Shown here: positions 13,804 to 20,534 of the stretch, piece by piece
Layout: each line of letters starts with the position of its first letter
Position numbering within the stretch: the first letter of the stretch is position 1
From: a virus
DNA: 21,514 nucleotides
Strand: one strand, 5' to 3'
Virus record (IMG/VR): IMGVR_UViG_3300021440_000136
Span: 1-21,514 of that record
Translations under genes and position numbers: made by a program
Notes under the pieces: model-generated
What the model saw: only the letters and a program-made list of their open reading frames with translations
Databases searched by the model: none
Told to the model about the DNA's origin: nothing

Positions 13804-14996
13804 CCAAGATCGACTGGACCAAACCCATCGAACTCGATGATGGGACGCCGCTGATCGCCAGCGACACCGGCGAAACCTACCACGTCGACATTCGCACGGT
13901 AGCGGGCGTCCGACATTCCGCTTTTCCGTCGAGCACCCACGGCAAGGGAAGCGCTCGACGTGACACAGGGCTGGTGATCAGCAATCACAAGTTCCGTGTC
14001 CGTAACATCAGCCGTCGGACGATCGACCTGTCGTTCCAGACCCTCGACCGTGTCACCTGCACCGAGTTCCCCGGCGAGTGGCAGATCGAGAAGATCGAAG
14101 GCCCCTATTTCACCCTCAAGAACCGCAAGGGTGAGACCGCAGGGAACCTGCAAGCGCACCATCTCAAGTTCGCTTGCCACAACCACGATGCGCCGTTCAC
14201 GACGATCAGCTGCGACCACGCCGAGGACTTCGCCGATGGCTATCAGTCCGGCTTGGCGATCGGTCTCACCGGTGACTTCTACCAAGCCGGAGGGCCTGGT
14301 GGCGTCAAACTCAACAAGCCGGGCGTAACTTGTCGGCACTACAAGGAGCACGACGAAATCGATGCGGCGCGCAGCAAGTCGTGGCGCGAAGGCTGGCGCA
14401 AAGGCCAAGACGACGCGCGAACGCCCAAGATCGACTGGACCAAGCCGATCGAGGCGCTCGGCAACAACGGAAAGGCTGTGCCTGCCAAAGTCGTCCGCTC
14501 GACGGCCCCTGCCGCGCGCGAAGTCTTTGTCGACGGGAAGTCCTACGAGTTCAACAATCTCGGCGGCATGATCCCGCGCAACTTCGATTGGGTGATCCGC
14601 AACAAGGGCACGCTGCAGCGCACCGGCTACGGCATCTTCGGCCAGACCCACACCAGCCTGTTCGACACGCTGGAAGAGGTCAGCGCACACTGGTGGAAGA
14701 CGCGCGATCCCGCGCGAGGCACCAAGCAGCTGAGCGGCGAGTTCATCGTCCGCCTGGAGCAGGAGCGCGACACCGGCCATGATCCGTGGACCACGATCAG
14801 CACCAGCGGGCCGATCGAGCCGCTTCCCGCACCGCCGGTTGTTGATCACGTTTACCAAGCCACTGGCCGGGGTTACGTGTGGGGATCGGTGTTCACCAAC
14901 GAGGCCGACGCACGAAAAACGTGTGCTCCGGTGGAAGGTATCGCCAAGGTCACCCGCACCGATGGCAAGGTAACCGCTGTGGAGTTTCTGCCATGA
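13800..14996 (+). CDS. Phage protein with duplicated IDWTKP module (398 aa)
   Basis: ATG at 13800 overlaps the previous stop. The motif KIDWTKPIE appears at residue 3 and again at residue 210, and 17 bases are identical at the two places. IDWTKP followed by a Gly/Asp turn and a strand pair is a frequent start of small phage proteins of unknown function, so this looks like a fusion of two such modules. Between them is a region with HHLKFACHNHDAPFTTISC, ADGYQSGLAIGLTGDFYQ and SKSWREGWRKGQDDA; the His/Cys cluster could bind metal, and SWREGWRKGQ is a helix often found in phage Rmf/CrpP-like small proteins. The C-terminus ends GYVWGSVFTNEADARKTC plus strands. Function unknown. Confidence 0.7.
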   Translation: MTKIDWTKPIELDDGTPLIASDTGETYHVDIRTVAGVRHSAFPSSTHGKGSARRDTGLVISNHKFRVRNISRRTIDLSFQTLDRVTCTEFPGEWQIEKIEGPYFTLKNRKGETAGNLQAHHLKFACHNHDAPFTTISCDHAEDFADGYQSGLAIGLTGDFYQAGGPGGVKLNKPGVTCRHYKEHDEIDAARSKSWREGWRKGQDDARTPKIDWTKPIEALGNNGKAVPAKVVRSTAPAAREVFVDGKSYEFNNLGGMIPRNFDWVIRNKGTLQRTGYGIFGQTHTSLFDTLEEVSAHWWKTRDPARGTKQLSGEFIVRLEQERDTGHDPWTTISTSGPIEPLPAPPVVDHVYQATGRGYVWGSVFTNEADARKTCAPVEGIAKVTRTDGKVTAVEFLP

Positions 14997-15370
14997 TCAG
15001 TTTTGATGATTTCAAGAAGGCGCTTGACCGACATCGTGTCGTCCTGAGCAGTCGTCAGATCAACGACATTCTCAACGATCTCTTGCCTAATCCACAGTGC
15101 GGATTTAGCGTGGGAGGCGTCAACGTGTGGGGCGATAAGGAGTCGATCGAGCTAGTGCGCCGCTGGCAGCACGATTCGGTGGAAACCGTTCCTGCGCTGC
15201 GTCGAGCCTTCAACATGGATGATCGCTATATCAACATCAAGGTCTGCATTCGGAACGAACGACCGGAAGATGAGAAAATCGCTTTGGAGCAAGTGGTCCA
15301 AGCGATTGATCAGTTCATCGACAACGGCAAGGCCAGAGTTTCCTTCGCCTCAACGGAGTTGCTGCCGTGA
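14993..15370 (+). CDS. Unrecognised protein (125 aa)
   Basis: ATG at 14993 overlaps the previous stop (ATGA). The product begins with a helix (MISFDDFKKALDRHRVVLSS), has a glycine-rich turn (CGFSVGGVNVWGDKES), further helix (IELVRRWQHDS) and a C-terminal helix-strand end (EQVVQAIDQFIDNGKARVSF). Soluble alpha/beta with no known signature. Its stop overlaps the GTG of the following frame, so translation coupling is likely. Confidence 0.6.
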   Translation: MISFDDFKKALDRHRVVLSSRQINDILNDLLPNPQCGFSVGGVNVWGDKESIELVRRWQHDSVETVPALRRAFNMDDRYINIKVCIRNERPEDEKIALEQVVQAIDQFIDNGKARVSFASTELLP

Positions 15371-15600
15371 ACCGAACACCCTTCATGCCGCCGCTCAACT
15401 CGAAGTGGCGGCTGACCCGCGACGTGGAGCTGCCGACCAGCTTCCTCAAGCGGTATGCCAATCAAGATTTGGTCGACCACCGATATGCGCTGAAAACCGT
15501 GCATCAGTGGCTGGACGAGCCGGGAAATCGAACCACCGATCCAGAGTGGTCAAGAACTGGCACGCCTTCGACGCCACGCAGCGGCCCGAGACATTCCTGA
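15367..15600 (+). CDS. Upstream half of a gene apparently split by a -1 frameshift (77 aa as read)
   Basis: The GTG at 15367 overlaps the preceding stop. The frame begins MNRTPFMPPLNSKWRLTRDV and reads sensibly to about NRTTDPEW (15546), then turns into a low-quality tail (SRTGTPSTPRSGPRHS) before the stop. The -1 frame from the same place continues with KNWHAFDATQRPETFLIPAG, which looks like the natural continuation. A single missing G in GTGGTC (15546-15551) would restore DPEWVKNWHAF. Alternatively a slippery GGGAAAT at 15522-15528, in the right register, could produce a joined protein. Confidence 0.5.
   Translation: MNRTPFMPPLNSKWRLTRDVELPTSFLKRYANQDLVDHRYALKTVHQWLDEPGNRTTDPEWSRTGTPSTPRSGPRHS
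15522..15550 (+). promoter_or_regulatory. Possible -1 frameshift signal
   Basis: The heptamer G GGA AAT at 15522-15528 fits the X XXY YYZ slippery pattern in the frame of the upstream half and shifts into the frame of the downstream half. A small stem follows (ACCAC 15532-15536 with GTGGT 15546-15550). The stem is short and only three bases away, so this could be coincidence beside a true deletion. Confidence 0.3.
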
Positions 15601-15803
15601 TCCCGGCCGGGACGGTGGTGTCGTTCAACCGCTATCACGCCAGCAACTCGGGCGACGTGCAAATGACCCTCCAGTTCATCGCATCGCCTGACCTGATGCT
15701 CACGCCCAAGAAGCAGGGCGGCAAAGGCAAGGGTCACATGCGTTTCTACGTCAACCTCGACGAGTTCAATTCATTAGGGGAGCTTGAATATGTTCATGAT
15801 TGA
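15546..15803 (+). CDS. Downstream half of the frameshifted gene (85 aa from GTG)
   Basis: This frame could start alone at the GTG at 15546, which has no ribosome binding site, or be the continuation of the upstream half. The protein has KNWHAFDATQRPETFLIPAG, then TVVSFNRYHASNSGD, TLQFIASPDLMLTPKKQGGK and MRFYVNLDEFNSLGELE. The layout (P-x-GTV then a strand with an R-Y or R-I turn, a SPD segment, then a strand with LDE-N) matches a small family of unknown-function phage proteins that normally carry an N-terminal part such as the one encoded just upstream. It overlaps the next gene by 14 bases. Confidence 0.5.
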   Translation: MVKNWHAFDATQRPETFLIPAGTVVSFNRYHASNSGDVQMTLQFIASPDLMLTPKKQGGKGKGHMRFYVNLDEFNSLGELEYVHD

Positions 15804-16407
15804 CAAGGTGCAGCTCATGCACGCGGCAATGAACCTGGGTTCGCCTCGGCCTGTCGAACGAGGACCGAACAACGAGACGATCGAGTGCGAAGGCACTCGC
15901 TATGTCGAGCAGATGGAGCAGAAGCTCAAGATCGCTCCGCCGCCGGGGACGCAGTTCGGCACGCGGGTCCGCATGATCGAGACCAAGGTGAACCCGCTGA
16001 TGGGCACACGCAAGCAGATCGTGGCCTTCCCCGGCTTCTACAGCGTGGCGCTGTGCAGGCTGAACCCGGACCTGTTCTTCGTGTTCGGCGACAACATGCA
16101 GCGCGTCGGCATGGGCGGTCAGGCGATCATCCGTCAGCAGCCCAACATCATTGGTGTTGCCACCAAGCGCGACCCCGGCACAGGCTTCATGACCGACTGC
16201 CCGTTCGACATGGGCCAGGTCATGACCGACCTGATGAAGGTTGAGCGTCTGATCGCCGAAGGCAAGCGCGTGGTGGTGCCGATCACCAAGGAGGGACGGA
16301 TCAGCCTCGGCTGCGGCCTTGCCGAACTGCCCTATCGCGCACCGCTGGTCTACGCGACCATCGAAGCATGGTTTCGATCGCTCAAGGGCGTTGAAATCGT
16401 CAAGTAA
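15790..16407 (+). CDS. FGDN/GGQA-motif phage protein (205 aa)
   Basis: ATG at 15790 with AGGGGAG upstream. The first 75 residues are a polar, helical extension. Residues 78-195 hold a conserved set: LFFVFGDNMQRVGMGGQA (95-112), PNIIGVATKRDPG (118-130), EGKRVVVPITKEG and SLGCGLAEL (172-180), then a helix with APLVYATIEAWF. FGDN-R-x-G-x-GGQA followed by G-I/V-x-TK is found in many bacterial and phage proteins of unknown function. The order of strand, Gly-rich loop and a second Gly-x-Gly loop is suggestive of a nucleotide or ADP-ribose pocket, similar to macro-type folds, but this is inference. It is the last gene before a stem-loop. Confidence 0.72.
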   Translation: MFMIDKVQLMHAAMNLGSPRPVERGPNNETIECEGTRYVEQMEQKLKIAPPPGTQFGTRVRMIETKVNPLMGTRKQIVAFPGFYSVALCRLNPDLFFVFGDNMQRVGMGGQAIIRQQPNIIGVATKRDPGTGFMTDCPFDMGQVMTDLMKVERLIAEGKRVVVPITKEGRISLGCGLAELPYRAPLVYATIEAWFRSLKGVEIVK

Positions 16408-16412
16408 TACCT

Positions 16413-16432
16413 CACTATTACCGGGAATAGTG
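16413..16432 (+). terminator. Stem-loop after the FGDN gene
   Basis: CACTATT (16413-16419) pairs with AATAGTG (16426-16432) around ACCGGG, followed by TTGTATTT. It lies six bases after the stop and may end the accessory operon, though the T-run is interrupted. The central CCCGGT (other strand) also recalls the operator-like dyads, so it may instead be a binding site. Confidence 0.5.
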
Positions 16433-16466
16433 TTGTATTTGTTCACCACCCGGACGGAGAAATACT

Positions 16467-16865
16467 ATGGCCAACTTCAAGACCACGGTGAAGGCCGCCG
16501 TGACGACCCTGCTCGCTGCCGTGAAGGGCGAGACCAGCAAGGAAGCCGCTGTGCGCACGCTCGGCGTTGCTTCGGAGCTGGTGCGCCTGGGCGAAGCCGA
16601 CAAGAAGAAGGCGAAGAAGTCGCTGGAAGACCTCGGCGTGATCGTCCCCGGAAGCTACACGCCCGGCGAAACCAAGGTCGTCTTCGACAGCCCGAACTAC
16701 GTCATGACCGCCACGACCAAGGCCCCCGGCTCGCGTCTCGACGCCGAGAAGCTGAACGTCGCGCTGGCGCAGGAAAACATCTCGCAGGCCGCTCGCCGCC
16801 GCATCATCGCGGCTTCGACGGTCGAGAATGCTCCGGCGACCAGCTTCGCGGTTGAAGCGAAGTGA
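16467..16865 (+). CDS. Unrecognised Lys/Ala-rich protein (132 aa)
   Basis: ATG at 16467 with GGAGAA upstream. The N-terminal half is helical and rich in Ala and Lys (KTTVKAAVTTLLAAVKGETS, then RLGEADKKKAKKSLEDLG). The middle has strands (VIVPGSYTPGETKVVFDSPN, YVMTATT) and the phrase APGSRLDAEKLNVALAQE precedes a short basic helix (QAARRRIIAAS). This looks like a small nucleic-acid or protein-binding accessory protein, but I know no family name. It is set apart from its neighbours by stem-loops at 16413 and 16980, and its codons are strongly biased to C-ending forms, which would suit high expression. Confidence 0.68.
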   Translation: MANFKTTVKAAVTTLLAAVKGETSKEAAVRTLGVASELVRLGEADKKKAKKSLEDLGVIVPGSYTPGETKVVFDSPNYVMTATTKAPGSRLDAEKLNVALAQENISQAARRRIIAASTVENAPATSFAVEAK

Positions 16866-16975
16866 GGATCGGGATTGCTCTGATCGCCATCGGCCTTGTG
16901 CTGATGGTGATCGGGCACCTTCAACACGACCAACAGAACTGCGTCGAAGTTGTAGAGGTTCCGACCACCGACTAG
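16862..16975 (+). CDS. Very small membrane protein (37 aa)
   Basis: The GTG at 16862 overlaps the previous stop (GTGA). The product is MRIGIALIAIGLVLMVIGHL followed by a polar, acidic tail with one Cys (HDQQNCVEVVEVPTTD). Residues 3-18 are one membrane segment or an uncleaved signal anchor. The tail would face the periplasm if the Arg at position 2 stays inside. No family known; coupling to the upstream stop and the clear hydrophobic segment support it. Confidence 0.5.
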   Translation: MRIGIALIAIGLVLMVIGHLQHDQQNCVEVVEVPTTD

Positions 16976-16979
16976 CTGA

Positions 16980-17011
16980 AACACCCGGTGTCTGCGAAGG
17001 CACCGGGTGTT
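16980..17011 (+). terminator. Perfect 11-bp stem-loop
   Basis: AACACCCGGTG (16980-16990) pairs exactly with CACCGGGTGTT (17001-17011) around a 10-base loop. It starts five bases after the 37-aa gene and ends 50 bases before the next start. Lack of a T-run argues for a weak terminator or a processing/stability hairpin. Its left arm contains ACCCGGTGT, a nine-base match to the operator-like dyad C. Confidence 0.65.
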
Positions 17012-17061
17012 CCCCGCAAGAGTTTTCTGCCAGCACCACCCCCAACCGAAAGGACGTATCC

Positions 17062-19104
17062 ATGTTCAAGGACTTTTCCATCGCCGTGAACAAGCGACTG
17101 CAAGATTTCGCTGAGCTTGACCTGTTCAAGGTCGATACGCTGGACATTTTCGCCAGCTATCTCGCCGCCTTCCCTGAAGGCACCAACCCGATCTTCCGCG
17201 AGCGCACCGAGCACGACTGCAACTGCTGCAAGCAGTTCATCCGCAACCTCGGCAACGTGGTGGCAATCGTCGACGGCGAAATCTGGACCGTGTGGGACAA
17301 CCACGCTGGCCTGCCCTACCCGTATGACGTCGTCAGCAAGGCGATGGCCGACCTCGTGCGCCAGTCGCCGATCCGCTCGGCCTACAAGACGAAGGAGCCG
17401 AAGTTCGGCACTGGGTCCAATCGCGACAACCACGACGCAAGCATCGTCTGGAACCACTTCCACGGCGAGGTGCCGAAGAAGGCCAAGTCGCGCCAGCCTG
17501 ATACGGATCGCGGCAAGATTGACACGATGGCCCAAGTGTTCAAGCGCGGCCTGAACGAAATCGCACTGGCCGACCTCGATACGATCGTCGATCTGATCGA
17601 AGCCAACAACCTGTATCGCGGTCAGGAACACTTGGCTTCCGTCAAGGCCTTCCGCGAGCTGAAGCAGGCTTACAACACGGCCGGTCAGACCGATCGCTTC
17701 GTGTGGGAAAACATCAGCAACCGCAATGCTGGCTTCCGTAACACGGTGATCGGCACACTGCTGGTCGACCTCGCTGATACCGCTGACCTTGAAGGCGCTG
17801 TCAAGCGGTTCGAGGCCAAGGTGGCCCCGAGCAACTACAAGCGCCCGAAGGCTTTGATCACTCCCAAGATGATTGAGCAGGCGGTCGAAAAGCTGAACGA
17901 ACTCGGCCTCGACGGTGCGGTGGAGCGTCGCTTCGCTCGGATCGAAGACGTCAGCGTCACCGACGTCCTGTTCGTCGACAATTCGGTCCGCTCGAAGATG
18001 AAGGGCGGCCTGACCGACCTTCTGATGGGGTCGGACAAGGTGAAGCTGGCCAAGGTTGCGGACAAGCCGACGCCGATCACGTTTGACGCCTTCATGGCCC
18101 TCGGTGCGAGCGAAATCAGCCTGGTGCTGTCCAACAGCCAGCTCGGCAACTTCGTGAGCCTCACCGCGCCGCAGCACGCCGACACTGGCAAGCTGTTCAA
18201 ATGGAACAACGACTTCGCATGGTCCTACGACGGCGAGGTTGCGGACTCCATGCGGCAACGCGTGGCCGAGGCCGGTGGTCGTGTCGATGGGCCGTTCCGG
18301 TTCACGCACTCGTGGAACCATGAGGGTCGGCGCAACGCCAGCCTGATGGATCTTCACGTTTACTTCCCCGGCTTCCCGATGCCCGTGAACGGCAGTCAGT
18401 CGTCCCCCTACGGACGCGGCCGAGGACGCGGTAGTCGGATTGGGTGGGACATGCGAAGCGACGGCCTGACTGGTGGGTCGCAGGACGTGGACTACACCAA
18501 TGCGGCCCCTGTTGGGTATATACCGGTCGAGAACATCGCGTTTCCCGACGTGAAGCGGATGCCTGAAGGAACCTACAACTGCTTCATCCACAATTGGTCG
18601 CTGCGTCAGCCGAACGACGGTGGTTTCAAGGCGCAGATCGAGCTGAACGGCACGATCTATGATTACGACTACCCGAGTCCGGTGAAGAAGTTCGAATGGG
18701 TCCACGTCGCTGCCGTGACCCTCAAGAACGGCGAGTTCACGATCGAGCACAAACTGCCCTCGTCCGCAACCTCGCGCGACAAGTGGGGTGTGCCCACGCT
18801 CAAGCCGGTGAAGGTAGACACCATCATGCTCTCGCCCAATTATTGGGACGGAGCTGGCAGTGTCGGCAACAAGCACGTGTTCTTCATGCTCGACGGCTGC
18901 AAGAACCCGGACCCGGCTCGCGGCATCTACAACGAGTTCCTGCGCGGTGAACTGGAACCGCACCGCAAGGTTTTTGAAGTCCTCGGTTCCAAGACCAAGT
19001 GTGAGCCTACCCCGGATCAGTTGTCCGGCGTCGGCTTCTCCTCAACTCGCGGTGATAAGGTGATCGCAATCGCCGACGGCCGCACCTATGAATTGGAGTT
19101 CTGA
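17062..19104 (+). CDS. Large CNCC-motif protein with YfaP-like C-terminal domain (680 aa)
   Basis: ATG at 17062 with AAAGGA upstream; earlier in-frame codons would cross the stem-loop. The N-terminal region has EHDCNCCKQFIRNLGNVVAI (residues 50-69), a cysteine cluster that could bind metal, followed by WTVWDN. The middle (about 150-370) is helical. The C-terminal part has SWNHEG (417-422), LMDLHVYFPG (428-437), a short Arg-Gly run YGRGRGRGSR (450-459), DVDYTN (475-480) and MPEGTYNCFIHNWS (500-513). The set of D-L-H-V-x-x-P, D-V-D and P-x-G-T-Y-x-x-x-x-N matches the YfaP/DUF2135-type beta domain. Large proteins with this CxCC start are known in phages but have no proven role. It is two bases from the next gene and near an rIIA-like ATPase, so a shared host-takeover or exclusion function is possible. 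Confidence 0.72.
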   Translation: MFKDFSIAVNKRLQDFAELDLFKVDTLDIFASYLAAFPEGTNPIFRERTEHDCNCCKQFIRNLGNVVAIVDGEIWTVWDNHAGLPYPYDVVSKAMADLVRQSPIRSAYKTKEPKFGTGSNRDNHDASIVWNHFHGEVPKKAKSRQPDTDRGKIDTMAQVFKRGLNEIALADLDTIVDLIEANNLYRGQEHLASVKAFRELKQAYNTAGQTDRFVWENISNRNAGFRNTVIGTLLVDLADTADLEGAVKRFEAKVAPSNYKRPKALITPKMIEQAVEKLNELGLDGAVERRFARIEDVSVTDVLFVDNSVRSKMKGGLTDLLMGSDKVKLAKVADKPTPITFDAFMALGASEISLVLSNSQLGNFVSLTAPQHADTGKLFKWNNDFAWSYDGEVADSMRQRVAEAGGRVDGPFRFTHSWNHEGRRNASLMDLHVYFPGFPMPVNGSQSSPYGRGRGRGSRIGWDMRSDGLTGGSQDVDYTNAAPVGYIPVENIAFPDVKRMPEGTYNCFIHNWSLRQPNDGGFKAQIELNGTIYDYDYPSPVKKFEWVHVAAVTLKNGEFTIEHKLPSSATSRDKWGVPTLKPVKVDTIMLSPNYWDGAGSVGNKHVFFMLDGCKNPDPARGIYNEFLRGELEPHRKVFEVLGSKTKCEPTPDQLSGVGFSSTRGDKVIAIADGRTYELEF

Positions 19105-19105
19105 T

Positions 19106-19504
19106 ATGACCGATCTGTTCCTGACCGCCGCCCGCAAGGCCTTTCGTTTCGCCTCACCGCAGGGTGATCTGACCACCGAGCAGCTGTTCCAGCTGCCGCT
19201 GGCGAGCACCCGCTCGAACGTGGCCAGTCTGAACGACTGCGCCATCCGCATCAACCGCCAGCTCAAGGACCAGGGTGAGGAGTCGTTCGTCGAGAACCGC
19301 TCGAATCCGGTCAAGACCGAACTGGGTGACAAGCTCGAACTGGTCAAGGCGGTGATTGCGATCAAGCAGGCCGAGAACGCCGAAGCCACGGCGCGGCAGG
19401 TGCGTGCGTCGCAGAATGCCCGCATCGACGAGCTGATCGCTCAGAAGAAGGACGCGCAGCTGTCCGAACTGAGCATCGAAGAACTCGAAGCCCTCAAGGG
19501 CTAA
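19106..19504 (+). CDS. Conserved phage protein of unknown function (132 aa)
   Basis: I use the ATG at 19106, one base after the previous stop region, with GGAG upstream; an ATG at 19088 would overlap the 680-aa gene. The protein reads FLTAARKAFRFASPQGDLTT, EQLFQLPLASTRSNVASLND, a segment EESFVENRSN, then helical ELVKAVIAIKQAENAEATAR and ends LSELSIEELEALKG. The pattern (A-x-R-K-x-x-R-F-x-x-x-x-G-x-L-T-T-E-x-L-x-x-L-P-L) is one I know from many tailed phages, where it is annotated as hypothetical. The long coiled-coil half suggests oligomers. A stem-loop follows. Confidence 0.78.
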   Translation: MTDLFLTAARKAFRFASPQGDLTTEQLFQLPLASTRSNVASLNDCAIRINRQLKDQGEESFVENRSNPVKTELGDKLELVKAVIAIKQAENAEATARQVRASQNARIDELIAQKKDAQLSELSIEELEALKG

Positions 19505-19511
19505 GAGCAAC

Positions 19512-19535
19512 TGGGGAGGGTTTCGGCCCTCCCCA
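19512..19535 (+). terminator. GC-rich stem-loop after the 132-aa gene
   Basis: TGGGGAGGG (19512-19520) pairs with CCCTCCCCA (19527-19535) around TTTCGG. It lies seven bases after the stop. There is no T-run, so it may act as a partial terminator or a stabiliser. The next ribosome binding site (AAAGGA) follows within 10 bases. Confidence 0.6.
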
Positions 19536-19552
19536 CAACTGAAAGGACTGTC

Positions 19553-19747
19553 ATGTTGCAAGGCGCATTATGCGGCGCGCTGATCGCGCTGGTGATATAC
19601 ATTGTCACCTACGCCCAAGCCGCCAATGATCGCGAGTTATGCGGAGAGACCGAAGCCGTTATTCGGCTCAACCCGCTGCCCGCCGTCCTCATCCTAGTCG
19701 TCTGCGTCGTCGTGGGCGCACTCATCGGAGTCAAAGTCAATGGGTAA
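19553..19747 (+). CDS. Small membrane protein with two hydrophobic segments (64 aa)
   Basis: ATG at 19553 with GAAAGGA upstream. Segment one (ALCGALIALVIYIVTYAQA, about residues 5-23) and segment two (LPAVLILVVCVVVGALIGV, about 42-60) flank a polar loop with AANDRELCGETEAVIRLN. This gives a hairpin topology. It could be a holin-type or superinfection-control protein, but a two-segment protein of this size cannot be placed by sequence alone, and no lysis enzyme is nearby. Its end overlaps the next gene by eight bases. Confidence 0.6.
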   Translation: MLQGALCGALIALVIYIVTYAQAANDRELCGETEAVIRLNPLPAVLILVVCVVVGALIGVKVNG

Positions 19748-20021
19748 GAAACTCAACAAACAGCTCGCACAACTTCGCGCTCGCCTCGTCGCTGGCGACG
19801 CGACCGCAATGAAAGCGATCCAGTCGCTGCTCTATGTGCCGAGCTACCTGCAGCGCATGACCCCTCGCCTTCCGCTCAAGAATGCGAAGCTGTTCAAGAT
19901 GACTCACGTCGCCAAGCGCAGTGGTCGCGCCATCCCCTGCATTGGCACCATCGGGGCGGTTGAGGAATTTCCGTTCCGCGTTGCCCGGCTCAAGAAAATC
20001 AAGGAGCGTCGCCATGCGTGA
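19740..20021 (+). CDS. Small very basic protein (93 aa)
   Basis: The ATG at 19740 lies in the end of the membrane protein gene. The product has a basic helix (MGKKLNKQLAQLRARLVAGD), a second helix (AMKAIQSLLYVPSYLQRM) and a basic end (RVARLKKIKERRHA), with an estimated strong positive charge. Binding to nucleic acid is plausible from charge only. It overlaps the next gene by eight bases. No known family. Confidence 0.6.
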   Translation: MGKKLNKQLAQLRARLVAGDATAMKAIQSLLYVPSYLQRMTPRLPLKNAKLFKMTHVAKRSGRAIPCIGTIGAVEEFPFRVARLKKIKERRHA

Positions 20022-20520
20022 CATCAAGGTCTACAGTCATCCCACCGGTAACATCCCGCAAATGGAGATGGTCTCATCCATCCTCGCCGCCATGCGCGCC
20101 GGGATCTCGATCTCTTTCATCTATGATGGGAAGACACGGATCGTCGAACCTCACGCGATGGGCGTATCCACCAAGGACGGTGGCTCGTTGCTGCGCGGCT
20201 ATCAAGTCGCTGGTGAAGCCAGTCGCCCGCTGCCGCAGTGGACGCTGTTCCGCCTCGACAAGATTGAGGGTCTCGGCGCAACCTTCACCGAGAGCCACGC
20301 GCCCCGCGAAGGCTACAAGATGGGCGACGCCCAAATGGGCCACATGATCGCCGAATTGGTGACATCGCGGGCATTCGATCAAGGGCTGGCTTTGTTTGGG
20401 CCAGCCCTTATCCTCGAACGAGATTTTGATGATGTTCATGGCCAGCTCACGAGCGAGACGCTGGACTACATCTACGCTGAACCGAAATATTCGCTCGATC
20501 GTCAATTACTCAACATCTGA
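20014..20520 (+). CDS. Phage WYL-like domain protein (168 aa)
   Basis: ATG at 20014, overlapping the previous gene, with AAGGAG upstream. Residues 20-88 follow the WYL pattern: a helix (VSSILAAMRAG), a strand (ISISFIYDGKTRIVEPHAMG), then LLRGYQVAGEA and PQWTLFRLDKIEGL. In WYL domains the same order (F-x-Y-x-x-x-x-R-x-x-x-P, then L-x-x-Y, then F-x-L-x-x-I) forms an SH3-like sheet that binds nucleic acid or nucleotide ligands. The usual N-terminal helix-turn-helix of WYL regulators is absent; the C-terminal 80 residues are unrelated and mostly helical (KMGDAQMGHMIAELVTSRAF). It could be a single-domain ligand or DNA/RNA sensor. The next gene is the GHKL ATPase. Confidence 0.7.
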   Translation: MRDIKVYSHPTGNIPQMEMVSSILAAMRAGISISFIYDGKTRIVEPHAMGVSTKDGGSLLRGYQVAGEASRPLPQWTLFRLDKIEGLGATFTESHAPREGYKMGDAQMGHMIAELVTSRAFDQGLALFGPALILERDFDDVHGQLTSETLDYIYAEPKYSLDRQLLNI

Positions 20521-20534
20521 TAGGAGAATCCCAA

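Noticed and set aside
13602-14858. Minus-strand open frame opposite the 398-aa gene
   Set aside because: The plus-strand gene fits the operon by exact overlaps; the minus frame has no ribosome binding site or family pattern.
18516-18528. GGTATATACC palindrome as another operator
   Set aside because: It lies within a coding sequence and its centre and flanks do not match the CCCGGT dyads.
16972-18963. Long minus-strand open frame opposite the 680-aa gene
   Set aside because: It is antisense to a gene with a ribosome binding site and conserved motifs, and lacks its own start signal.
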